Both the position numbers and the translations under genes were made by a program. 23,586 nucleotides of DNA, taken from the NCBI GenBank assembly GCA_964401845.1, contig CAYOAD010000037.1, positions 1-23,586 of the forward strand, read 5' to 3'. Each line of letters opens with the position of its first letter. Position 1 is the first letter of the stretch. The notes under the pieces are model-generated. The model was not told where the DNA came from. It searched no databases and was given only the letters and a program-made list of their open reading frames with translations. Below are positions 15,545 through 22,813 of the stretch, piece after piece. The DNA comes from CAYFKJ01 sp964401845 (GTDB lineage: Bacteria > Pseudomonadota > Alphaproteobacteria > UBA2966).

Positions 15545-16609
15545 ATGCTTGACGTCGTCGCCCTGACCAGTCTCGCCAAGGCCGCCGGTTGCGCCGCCAA
15601 AATCAGCCAGGCGGATTTGAAGGCCGCGCTCTCGCGCCTACCGGTGACGGAAGACCACCGCGTCCTGGTGGGACATGGCACGGCGGATGACGCGGCAGTG
15701 GTCAAACTGACCGACGACCTCGCGCTGGTCGAAACGGTCGACATCTTTCCGCCCATCGTGGACGACCCCTTCGATTTTGGCCGCATCGCCGCCGCCAATG
15801 CGCTGAGCGACATCTACGCAATGGGGGCCCAGCCTCTCAACGCCTTGAGTTTCGTTGCCTGGCCGGTCGATACACTCGGGCTGGAACAGCTGGGCAAGGT
15901 ATTCGAGGGCGCCTCGGCAATCTGCACGGAAGCGGGCGTGGCGATATCCGGCGGGCATTCCATCGTCGACGAGGAACCGAAATTCGGCCTCTTCGTCACC
16001 GGAACGGTGCACCCCGGCCGGATCGTCAGCAATTCCGGCGCCCGCCCAGGCGATGCCCTGGTCCTCACCAAGAGAATCGGCACCGGCATTCTGACGACGG
16101 CGGTTAAAAGAGGCCGTCTTGATGAGAGCGGTCTCAAGGCGGCGATTGCCGGCATGACGACATTGAACCGCGACGCCGCTGGCGTGATGACCGAGATCGG
16201 CGTCCATGCCGCCACCGACATCACCGGTTTCGGCCTGCTCGGACATCTCGGCAATATGCTGAATGCCTCCAGCGAAGACGCGGCATCACCGATCGGCGCG
16301 CGCTTGACCTATGCCGACGTGCCGTTGCTTGACGGCGTCGAGGCTTTCCTGGCCGAAGGCCTCTGTCCGGGCGGCACCAAACGAAATCTCGAATATGCCG
16401 CGCCGAACGCCCGTTTCGCCGATCACCTGGCCGAGGAACAACAGCTGCTGCTGGCCGACGCGCAGACCTCGGGCGGGTTGTTGATGGCGGTGGCGCCCGC
16501 GGATCTTAACGCCCTCCTGGACGGTCTGCGCGACCGTGGCGTACCGGTTCAGGCCGTTATCGGCTGGCTCGAAGAGGCCGACGAGCCCGGCCGCATCGTC
16601 GTCACATAA
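15545..16609 (+). CDS. selD: Selenide, water dikinase (selenophosphate synthetase)
   Basis: A 354-residue enzyme making selenophosphate from selenide and ATP, the selenium donor for selenocysteine and 2-selenouridine in tRNA. The catalytic residue is cysteine, not selenocysteine: C16 in AAGCAAKIS aligns with Cys17 of the E. coli enzyme, and K19 with the neighbouring essential lysine. The second cysteine of the usual GCGCK is alanine here, as the non-essential position allows. Other hallmarks: GTADDAAV, PFDFGRIAAANALSDIYAMG, SGGHSI, DITGFGLLGHL, CPGGTKRN and DAQTSGGLL. A GAGG ribosome-binding site precedes ATG 15545. It is followed after 12 bases by a MarR gene. No selA, selB or selC is in the window. 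Confidence 0.95.
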   Translation: MLDVVALTSLAKAAGCAAKISQADLKAALSRLPVTEDHRVLVGHGTADDAAVVKLTDDLALVETVDIFPPIVDDPFDFGRIAAANALSDIYAMGAQPLNALSFVAWPVDTLGLEQLGKVFEGASAICTEAGVAISGGHSIVDEEPKFGLFVTGTVHPGRIVSNSGARPGDALVLTKRIGTGILTTAVKRGRLDESGLKAAIAGMTTLNRDAAGVMTEIGVHAATDITGFGLLGHLGNMLNASSEDAASPIGARLTYADVPLLDGVEAFLAEGLCPGGTKRNLEYAAPNARFADHLAEEQQLLLADAQTSGGLLMAVAPADLNALLDGLRDRGVPVQAVIGWLEEADEPGRIVVT

Positions 16610-16621
16610 CCGACCGGCAGA

Positions 16622-17062
16622 ATGTCCAGTTTGAAATTCGGCAAGCTTCCCACGTATTTGGGCTATCAGGTTCGCCAGGCCCAATCGGCGGTGTTTCGCG
16701 ATTTTACCCGCATCACCAGGGAGGTGGGCCTGAGCCCCGGAGAATTCAGCCTACTCAGCATGGTCGCGGCCAATCCCGGTGTCACGCAGCTGGCGTTGAC
16801 GGAGGTTTACCGGCTGGATAAATCGACGCTGTCGTATTCGATCAACCGGCTGCGTGAGCGCGGACTGCTGCGGCGCGAACGCGATCGAAACGATGGCCGC
16901 TACTACTCGCTATGGCTGACGGACGAGGGCGCCGCCCTGCTCGAACAGGCGACGGCGGAGGTTGAGAGCCAGGAGCGGCTGATGGACGCGGTCCTGGAGC
17001 CGGGAGAACGCGACCAACTCCTCGGCCTGTTGAAGAAGCTGAGCCGTGCTTTCGACTGTTAG
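16622..17062 (+). CDS. MarR family transcriptional regulator
   Basis: A 146-residue winged-helix regulator. The MarR fold is clear: LGYQVRQAQSAVFRDFTRI (dimer helix), GLSPGEFSLLSMVAANPGVTQLALTEV, the recognition helix in LDKSTLSYSINRLRERGLL (about residues 67-85) and the wing RERDRNDGRYYSLWLTDEG. It follows selD by 12 bases and is probably co-transcribed with it; its 3' end is two bases from the convergent WD40-cytochrome gene. The ligand and target are not visible. Nearby candidates are the divergent promoter regions of the formate dehydrogenase locus or selD itself. Confidence 0.9.
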   Translation: MSSLKFGKLPTYLGYQVRQAQSAVFRDFTRITREVGLSPGEFSLLSMVAANPGVTQLALTEVYRLDKSTLSYSINRLRERGLLRRERDRNDGRYYSLWLTDEGAALLEQATAEVESQERLMDAVLEPGERDQLLGLLKKLSRAFDC

Positions 17063-17064
17063 CT

Positions 17065-18387
17065 CTACTCCTTGTGGCCGGTTATCTCCGCGATGTATTC
17101 AATCAGGGAACTGAGGTCGGTTTCGCTGCCGATGCGCTGCATCGGCATTTTGGTTCCGGGAATGAAATGGTCGGGTCCATCGCGGAACAAGGCGGCGATA
17201 TTGCGCCGTGTCCAGTCGAACCCCGCCCGCTTCAGGACGTCGGAGTAATGATAATCCGCGACAGTCCCGGCCGGGCGGCCAATCAATGCCTCAAAATGGG
17301 GGCCCGAGCGCTTGCGCGCCTTGGCCGAAATGGCGTGACAGCGGGCGCATTTTCGAAACAGCCTCGCGCCTGGGTGATTGCTTTTTAACCAGGGTTTGGG
17401 TTCATTATCGTCTGCCAGCGCCGTACCGATCCGGTCACCGGTCGCAAGATGCCAGACACGGGCCGATTCATCGCTACCACCCGTCACGACGAAACGCGCA
17501 TCCGGCGTGTAGGCCACGGCCCACGCGGCCCGGTCGTGTACCCTCAGGCTGCCGACCGAGGCGGCGTTGTCGAGGTTCCAGATCTGCAGGATGCCAAAGC
17601 GGTCGACGGTCACGGCTGTCTTGCTGTTTTGCGCGACCGAAAGGCCGAAAACGGGACCTTCATGCCCCTTGAGAGCCGCTATTTCAGTTTGCGCCGCGAC
17701 ATCCCACAACCGGACCGTGCCATCCGTGCCGCTGCTGATCAGCCGTTTTCCGTCCGGCAGGGCGGCGATTTGCGTCACCCCCCAGCCGTGGCCTTTTAGT
17801 TCTCCGGTCTGGTTCCCGCTGGCGGTGTCGAACAACCGGATGACGCCGTCATGCCCGCCGCCAGCCAACACATTGCCGCCCGGCACGAAGGCCACGGCAT
17901 TGAGGTTCGTTGGAATCTCGATCGCCCGTAGTTCCTTGCCGCTATCGAGATTCCAAAACCGGATGGTGCGATCCCAGCCGCCCGTCACGGCCAGCCGTCC
18001 CGCCTGATCAACCGCCACGGTCATTACCTTGGCCCGATGTCCGTTCAGACGAAGTTTTGGCTGACCGGTCTTCAAATCCCAAAGTATGGCGCTGCCGTCG
18101 TCGCTGGCCGTAAGCGCCCGCTGTCCGTCGGGCAGAAAGGCCACGGCGTTCACGGGGGCGTCGTGGCCGCTTAAATCGGCGATCTCGATCTGTTCCACGA
18201 AATCCCACAGTTTTACGGCGTGATCGAAGCCGGCGGTCAGGACACGGGCGCCGTCGGGCGAGACGGCAACGCTGCGCACCATGCCGCCATGACCGATCAT
18301 GTCCGCGCGCAGGGCGGGCGCCGCCGCAACCGAACAAAGCGCGGCGAGCAGGATGTGGGCTTTAGCTGTCCAAATCCTCGCCGTCAT
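17065..18387 (-). CDS. Secreted WD40 beta-propeller / cytochrome c fusion
   Basis: A 440-residue exported protein. Residues 1-28 are a signal peptide (MTARIWTAKAHILLAAL, ending in ALRA). Seven WD40 repeats follow from about residue 32 to 330, each with a GH near the start and a WD-like end (VKLWDF, AILWDL, IRFWNL, IRLFDT, VRLWDV, LQIWNL, ARVWHL), enough for one closed seven-blade propeller. The last 100 residues are a class I cytochrome c: haem-binding CARCH at 347-351, an IGRPAGTVADYHYSDVLK stretch typical of small soluble c-type cytochromes, and an axial methionine in GTKMPMQRI (about 414-416). The start ATG 18387 lies inside the polyferredoxin gene's 3' end (26-base overlap), so the two are probably co-translated. 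The role is unknown; a periplasmic redox partner or docking protein for formate oxidation is inferred from the neighbours. Confidence 0.85.
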   Translation of the reverse strand: MTARIWTAKAHILLAALCSVAAAPALRADMIGHGGMVRSVAVSPDGARVLTAGFDHAVKLWDFVEQIEIADLSGHDAPVNAVAFLPDGQRALTASDDGSAILWDLKTGQPKLRLNGHRAKVMTVAVDQAGRLAVTGGWDRTIRFWNLDSGKELRAIEIPTNLNAVAFVPGGNVLAGGGHDGVIRLFDTASGNQTGELKGHGWGVTQIAALPDGKRLISSGTDGTVRLWDVAAQTEIAALKGHEGPVFGLSVAQNSKTAVTVDRFGILQIWNLDNAASVGSLRVHDRAAWAVAYTPDARFVVTGGSDESARVWHLATGDRIGTALADDNEPKPWLKSNHPGARLFRKCARCHAISAKARKRSGPHFEALIGRPAGTVADYHYSDVLKRAGFDWTRRNIAALFRDGPDHFIPGTKMPMQRIGSETDLSSLIEYIAEITGHKE

Positions 18388-20395
18388 CGCGTTCACGCAG
18401 GTAGTCGTCGGTCGTTCGGATGCGCGGGCGCTTTCCCGACGCCATGGGTTGAGGCGTCTCGAACATGTCGACGACGCGGCAATCCTCACACATCTTGAGA
18501 CGCTCCAATGCCGCCGGATCCTTTGCAAACATCGGATTGTCGGCCAGCTTCTCCATCATTTTGTCAATGGTGGATTGCACGGCGAAGGGCTTGCCGCAGC
18601 TGACGCAATTAAAGGGCTCCTCCTCCTTGACGATGATCCAGTCCCGCGCTTCCGGCCGTAGATTGAGGCGCGGCACCAGCGTGATCACAGCTTCCGGACA
18701 AGTGACGCGGCACAAGCCGCATTGCACGCAGGCGGCTTCGTTGAAGCGCAGCATCGGACTGTCGGGATTGTCGCCTAGCGCGCCGACCGGGCAGACCGAC
18801 ACGCAGGCCAGGCAAAGCGTGCAGCCCGGCGCATCGACCGCCATGGTGCCGACCGGTGCGCCTTCCGGCATGGCGACGACGTCGACCGGTTCTGGTGCAT
18901 GTTCGTGTAGATGGGCCGCCGCCAGGTTCAGGTTCGCCCGCTTGCGCTCCATCGCCGCGGCGGAACCGGGCGGGCAGCCCGACACCGGCGCCAGGTCGTA
19001 AAGCATGGCCTCGAGGGCTTCCGGATCGGGATTGTCGAACAACTCGATCCGGCCCAACCCGTAACCGAGGCCGTCCAGCGCCGCCTCCGCGAACGAGAGT
19101 TGGGCCGGCAGACCGACATAGTCGTCCGGTTTGTCAGGTGACGTCAGCAGCAGAACCTTTTCGGCGCCATAAGCGAGAGCGCTCATCAGGAACTCGAAGC
19201 CGATCTGGGCGACCTGGTTGACCGCGAACGGCAGGACGCCCGCCGGCAGTCCCCGGAAATGCCGCGCGGCAGCGCTTATCATTTCATCTCCCGTGTCGGT
19301 GTCATGCACCAGTAGGACGGCGTGCTTTCCGCCGGCATCATGGTAGGTCGTCAGGATCGTCCGCAGTCGCTCGAACAGCGCCTTGGTGCCCGGCAGCGCA
19401 TAGTTTGCGGCGTCGGTGGGGCAAACGCCGGCGCAGTTGCCGCAACCGGCGCAGAGGTGCGGATCGAACGCCACCACATCGCCTGCAGGTTGGATTGCGC
19501 CGGCGGGACAGAGGTCCAGGCAGCGCGTACAACCCGTCACGTTGTTGCGGGAATGGGTACACCGGCTGTCGTCGAACGACACGTACAAGGGTTTTTCGAA
19601 CTCACCCGCCATCTGCTGCAGATCGCCGACAATACGCTCCACGCCCGCGGCATAGCCGGGATCGGGGTGCTCGTAGCCGTCGCGTTTGTCCGGCGAGGGG
19701 AACAGGGCATCGCCACCGCGAAGATCGAGGATCAGGTCGGCCGGCAAAACCGCCGCCGACCCCGGCTCGAATTCGATCATGCCGCGGGCCGATGGTTGGG
19801 CCGGCGCCAGATCGCCAAATTCGATTTCGAAATTCCCGAAGCTGCCGCGCGCCGCCGCCGGCGTCCCCTGGTAGACGAGGAAACCCGTTACCGCCGGCGG
19901 CGCTAATTCCACACCCTCCGGCAATACCAGCGTGACATCGAGGGTATCGGACAACCGAACGGCTATGTCCAGCGCATCGGCGTCACCGCCAAGCACGACG
20001 ATCCGCCCCTCCGATATCAGCGTTATGCTGCCGGCCGCCAGGATGTCGAGCGCGGCTTCGGCGATCAGCGCCGCCATCTTGGGCGCAGCGCTTGCGCCTT
20101 CCCGGGACCAGCCGGCGCGTTCGCGGATATTGGTGAATGTCAGGGACGGCTCGTTGGCGGCGTCGGCTTCGCGCTCAATCATGGTCTCCGCGAAGACCGG
20201 CGCTTCCTGCGTGCAGCAGACCAGCAGCGGCTCACGCTGATCGAGCTGGTTTTTGAACATCCCGATCTGCCGGCGGCAGAGCTGGGTGTGGATATCCGGG
20301 GCGTCCGCCCCCAATGCCCGCGCAATGGCCTTCCCGTCGATGGACATTGTGCCATCGCAGTCGCACAGCAGGACCGATTTCTGACCGGCTTTCAT
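18362..20395 (-). CDS. Polyferredoxin with HdrA-like N-terminus, formate dehydrogenase locus
   Basis: A 677-residue cytoplasmic iron-sulfur protein (no signal peptide or membrane span). The N-terminal 120 residues have CDC at 11-13, LCRRQIGMF at 39-47, LLVCCTQEAPVF at 57-68 and FTNIRERAGWS at 87-97, a pattern resembling the start of heterodisulfide reductase HdrA. Four ferredoxin-type cysteine clusters follow: C279/C289/C292/C296, C315/C318/C321/C325, C525/C528/C531/C535 and C556/C559/C562/C566, plus a C-terminal pair of CxxC motifs (597/600 and 636/639) that may bind zinc or another cluster. Similar large 4Fe-4S proteins commonly sit beside DUF3305/DUF3306/TorD formate dehydrogenase genes in alphaproteobacteria, where their role is not settled. 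The start ATG 20395 was chosen for the GGGGGGA upstream and because the frame's upstream extension looks non-coding. It is divergent from the DUF3305 gene. Confidence 0.85.
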   Translation of the reverse strand: MKAGQKSVLLCDCDGTMSIDGKAIARALGADAPDIHTQLCRRQIGMFKNQLDQREPLLVCCTQEAPVFAETMIEREADAANEPSLTFTNIRERAGWSREGASAAPKMAALIAEAALDILAAGSITLISEGRIVVLGGDADALDIAVRLSDTLDVTLVLPEGVELAPPAVTGFLVYQGTPAAARGSFGNFEIEFGDLAPAQPSARGMIEFEPGSAAVLPADLILDLRGGDALFPSPDKRDGYEHPDPGYAAGVERIVGDLQQMAGEFEKPLYVSFDDSRCTHSRNNVTGCTRCLDLCPAGAIQPAGDVVAFDPHLCAGCGNCAGVCPTDAANYALPGTKALFERLRTILTTYHDAGGKHAVLLVHDTDTGDEMISAAARHFRGLPAGVLPFAVNQVAQIGFEFLMSALAYGAEKVLLLTSPDKPDDYVGLPAQLSFAEAALDGLGYGLGRIELFDNPDPEALEAMLYDLAPVSGCPPGSAAAMERKRANLNLAAAHLHEHAPEPVDVVAMPEGAPVGTMAVDAPGCTLCLACVSVCPVGALGDNPDSPMLRFNEAACVQCGLCRVTCPEAVITLVPRLNLRPEARDWIIVKEEEPFNCVSCGKPFAVQSTIDKMMEKLADNPMFAKDPAALERLKMCEDCRVVDMFETPQPMASGKRPRIRTTDDYLRERDDGEDLDS

Positions 20396-20557
20396 AACGA
20401 GCTTGTCCCCCCGGAAAGGCGCGCCTCTTAGCTCTAGCCAATCGCGCCCGGAAATACAAATGGTTCGATGCAGGCCGGTGACAAATCGGCGTGACCAACG
20501 TAATCCCCTCTTGCGGCGATACCGCGGTTGGGCACATCCTGTTTTTCGAACAAGCGA

Positions 20558-21055
20558 ATGGGGGATGCGTTGAACCCGAAACCGGCCGATTCCATGCCGC
20601 TCGGCATCGTCGTCGAACGCCGCGAGGTCGATCACGCCTGGCAGGATCACGAGTGGCGGGTGGTCGGCGTCATGCCCGGCGCCGCCCCGGTAACCGAGCC
20701 CTTACGCCTTGACGAGGTCGCGGGCCGGCAGCGCTATCAGGCGGCAACGCTGGAGGTTGAACTCTACCCCGGCGAGACCGAAGGTTACCGGGCCAACCTT
20801 TCCAGTCAGGCCGTTGTTTTTGTGGTCTTGCGGGATCAGGACGACGAAGGGCCGGGTGACGGCCTGGAGCCTTTCCTGGCGACCGTCTGCCCCTATGAAG
20901 CCCAGGATTATATGGACAGCGGCGAGGAGCAGGTCGACACCGTCGCCCTGCCGCCCGATATGAAGGCCTGGCTCGCCGACTTCGTCAACAGGCACCATGT
21001 CGACCAGCCGTTCAAGAAACGCAAGCGCGACGAACGGCCGGAGAAAAGTACATGA
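20558..21055 (+). CDS. DUF3305 domain-containing protein
   Basis: A 165-residue cytoplasmic protein recognisable as DUF3305 by MPLGIVVERREVDHAWQDHE, ATLEVELYPGETEGYRANL, PFLATVCPYEAQDYMDSGEE and FVNRHHVDQPFKKRKR. The family is found almost only in formate dehydrogenase operons of proteobacteria; its function is unknown, though a role in maturing or regulating the enzyme is presumed from context. The start is uncertain: ATG 20558 is given, a TTG at 20570 has a better ribosome-binding site (GGGGGA), and ATG 20594 begins exactly at the conserved MPLG. The stop overlaps the DUF3306 start by four bases. Confidence 0.85.
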   Translation: MGDALNPKPADSMPLGIVVERREVDHAWQDHEWRVVGVMPGAAPVTEPLRLDEVAGRQRYQAATLEVELYPGETEGYRANLSSQAVVFVVLRDQDDEGPGDGLEPFLATVCPYEAQDYMDSGEEQVDTVALPPDMKAWLADFVNRHHVDQPFKKRKRDERPEKST

Positions 21056-21558
21056 GCGACGAGGAAGAAGGCTTCGCCAAACGCTGGTCTCGCCGCAAAC
21101 AGGAAGCAAGGCTGGAAGAGAAGTCTGCTGTCGCCGGGCCCGAACATATCTCCGGGGGCGGCGAACTTGCTATCCCGGATGATGGCGACGCGGTGGAAAC
21201 GCCGGAGACGCCGGTCCCCGACCTCCCCGATATCGAAGACCTGGATGCCGATTCCGATTTTACGCCGTTTATGCAGGCCGGCGTGCCCGAGTCTATTCAA
21301 CGGCTGGCTTTGCGCAAACTTTGGCAATCAAACCCGGCCCTGGCCAACCTCGACGGCCTCAACGATTATGACGACGATTTCAAATCGCTGCTGGAAGCCG
21401 GCGCCGAATATATCGCCAAGGCCCGTGAGGCCGGCGAAAAATTCATCGGTGAAATCGAGGACGAACCCGAAGATGAGGTCGAAGAGACAATCGCCGACGC
21501 CGAAGAAGACCCCACGGTGGAGGATACTGATGAGGAAATTGGTTCCGAAGAGACCTAA
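21052..21558 (+). CDS. DUF3306 domain-containing protein
   Basis: A 168-residue, strongly acidic protein. FAKRWSRRKQEA at the N-terminus and ALRKLWQSNPALANLDGLNDYDDDF (about residues 85-109, quoted in part) mark DUF3306, the regular partner of DUF3305 in formate dehydrogenase operons. The C-terminal 50 residues are an acidic low-complexity tail of Glu and Asp. ATGA overlap (21052) with DUF3305 implies translational coupling. Function unknown. A short hairpin and a 240-base AT-rich gap follow before the chaperone gene. Confidence 0.87.
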   Translation: MSDEEEGFAKRWSRRKQEARLEEKSAVAGPEHISGGGELAIPDDGDAVETPETPVPDLPDIEDLDADSDFTPFMQAGVPESIQRLALRKLWQSNPALANLDGLNDYDDDFKSLLEAGAEYIAKAREAGEKFIGEIEDEPEDEVEETIADAEEDPTVEDTDEEIGSEET

Positions 21559-21565
21559 ATAATAC

Positions 21566-21588
21566 TGCGTCGCAGCCATTGCGATGCA
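21566..21588 (+). terminator. Hairpin after the DUF3306 gene (possible weak terminator or processing site)
   Basis: TGCGTCGCA and TGCGATGCA form a nine-base-pair stem with one G-U pair and a five-base loop, beginning seven bases after the DUF3306 stop. No uninterrupted T-run follows, so it is not a textbook Rho-independent terminator. Confidence 0.35.
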
Positions 21589-21653
21589 ACATGACGGCTT
21601 TCTAATATATTGTTATTAAATGGATTTCCTACACCCGTTCACCGATTCGTTGA

Positions 21654-21683
21654 TTGACCCTGTACGCGGTTCGGGCGTATACT
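21654..21683 (+). promoter_or_regulatory. Probable promoter for torD-like and formate dehydrogenase genes
   Basis: TTGACC (21654-21659), an 18-base spacer and TATACT (21678-21683) in the only AT-rich gap of the locus. A perfect TATAAT also occurs at 21693-21698 but lacks a good -35. The predicted start lies about 110 bases before the TTG start at 21800. This suggests that the enzyme genes can be transcribed separately from DUF3305/DUF3306. Confidence 0.5.
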
Positions 21684-21786
21684 TGGAACAATTATAATAA
21701 AGGTGCGCCGCGTTAACAGCGCAGCCTAAACAACCGGTCCGTGGTGTCGCCCAGGGGTAATGGTTGAGGCGATGTGCGGACCGTCC

Positions 21787-21794
21787 GGGAGGGG
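21787..21794 (+). promoter_or_regulatory. Strong ribosome-binding site selecting a TTG start
   Basis: GGGAGGGG, followed by five bases and then TTG at 21800. Spacing and strength favour this non-ATG start over the in-frame TTG at 21764, which lies upstream of the site. Confidence 0.65.
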
Positions 21795-21799
21795 AACCT

Positions 21800-22441
21800 T
21801 TGGACGCGTCTGAAATCGACGCCCAAGACGGCATTGAGGTGCAATACCTCGATACGGGAGACGTCAGCGAAGAGGATTTTCTCCGTGCCGGCCTCTATGC
21901 GCTATTGGGCCGAGCACTCGCCGCACCCCCCGAAGAAGACACCCTCGCACAACTTGCCGATTTGACGGGCGACGACAGTCCTTTGGGACTCGCTTTGGCG
22001 GCCTTGGGCGCCGCCGCCCGGGCGAGCAGTCCGGCGCCCGCCAGCGATGAATACCATGCCCTGTTCATCGGCGTGAACGGCGGCGAGCTCAATCCCTACG
22101 CCTCGTTCTATTTGACCGGTTTTCTCTACGAAAAACCGCTGGCCGAACTGCGCGATACCATGACCGCCCTCGGCATTGAACATGCGGATGACGTCGCTGA
22201 GCCGGAAGATCACATCGCCAGCATCTGCGAGATGATGGCCGGCCTGATCACCGGATCGTTCGGCGCGCCCGTCGACATCGGCACGCAACGGGACTTCTAC
22301 AATGCCCACGTCGGTCCCTGGGCGACGAAATTTTTTGAGGATTTGGAGCGCGCCCAATCTGCGGCTCTTTACATGCCGCTCGGCGCCGTCGGGCGGTTGT
22401 TCATGGATATCGAAAGACAGGCGTTCAAGATGGCGGCCTGA
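21800..22441 (+). CDS. TorD/DmsD-like chaperone for the Tat-exported formate dehydrogenase
   Basis: A 213-residue all-helical protein of the TorD family, whose members bind the Tat signal of molybdoenzymes and hold them until the cofactor is inserted. Family marks: FLRAGLYALLGRALAAPP near the N-terminus, DEYHALFIGVNGGELNPYASFYLTG (central; the Y-x-x-L-F-x-G and P-Y-x-S pattern), EPEDHIASICEMM (the conserved E-x-D-H-I motif) and DFYNAHVGPWATKFFEDLE. The start is TTG 21800, chosen for the strong ribosome-binding site. It lies directly upstream of two Tat-signal proteins, the expected clients. Its own probable promoter is in the preceding gap. Confidence 0.88.
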   Translation: MDASEIDAQDGIEVQYLDTGDVSEEDFLRAGLYALLGRALAAPPEEDTLAQLADLTGDDSPLGLALAALGAAARASSPAPASDEYHALFIGVNGGELNPYASFYLTGFLYEKPLAELRDTMTALGIEHADDVAEPEDHIASICEMMAGLITGSFGAPVDIGTQRDFYNAHVGPWATKFFEDLERAQSAALYMPLGAVGRLFMDIERQAFKMAA

Positions 22442-22537
22442 CAGCCGCCGCGACACGAGTTGTTTTCTATTTTCGTCTTCAATTGGTTCCCAGATTTGTT
22501 GCTATTTCAACCCATCATCAGACAGGGGTTTGACAAC

Positions 22538-22741
22538 ATGCGTAAGGAAGAAAAACCAACCAAGGAAGCGACAAGCCGGCGCGACTTTTTCAAGTTGGCC
22601 GGAGTCGGTGCGGCAAGCGCTGCGGCGGCCACGATCGGCGGCAAACCGTCGGAGGCTGAAGCAGCCTCGGCGGACCGCAAGGATCGCGGCTACCAACTAA
22701 CCGACCACGTCAAAAAAGCGTACTCGGCAGCAAGGTTCTAA
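22538..22741 (+). CDS. Small Tat-signal protein of the formate dehydrogenase region (formate_TAT, TIGR02811-type)
   Basis: A 67-residue protein with a twin-arginine motif SRRDFFKLAGVGAASAAA (about residues 13-30), an alanine-rich hydrophobic stretch and a short mature tail ending DHVKKAYSAARF. This matches the small 'formate dehydrogenase region TAT target' family, always found just before the catalytic subunit gene; its role is unknown but it is thought to be exported with, or assist, the enzyme. ATG 22538 follows an AGGGG. A larger open frame begins at 22460 but has no signal-like N-terminus, so it was not used. The FdhA gene starts 72 bases downstream. Confidence 0.88.
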   Translation: MRKEEKPTKEATSRRDFFKLAGVGAASAAAATIGGKPSEAEAASADRKDRGYQLTDHVKKAYSAARF

Positions 22742-22777
22742 GCGCCTTGAAGAGGACGCCAACAAGATAAACAAGCA

Positions 22778-22799
22778 CCCGGAACATCAGGTTTCCGGG
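22778..22799 (+). promoter_or_regulatory. Hairpin just before the fdhA ribosome-binding site
   Basis: CCCGGAA and TTCCGGG form a perfect seven-base-pair stem with an eight-base loop. It ends three bases before AGGGAGAGA, the ribosome-binding site of the ATG at 22814. With no T-run it is more likely an mRNA stability or translation-control element than a terminator. Confidence 0.4.
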
Positions 22800-22813
22800 A
22801 TAGGGAGAGAATC

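Noticed and set aside
15587..15604. Selenocysteine in SelD
   Set aside because: The catalytic position is encoded by an ordinary cysteine codon, and no in-frame TGA occurs there.
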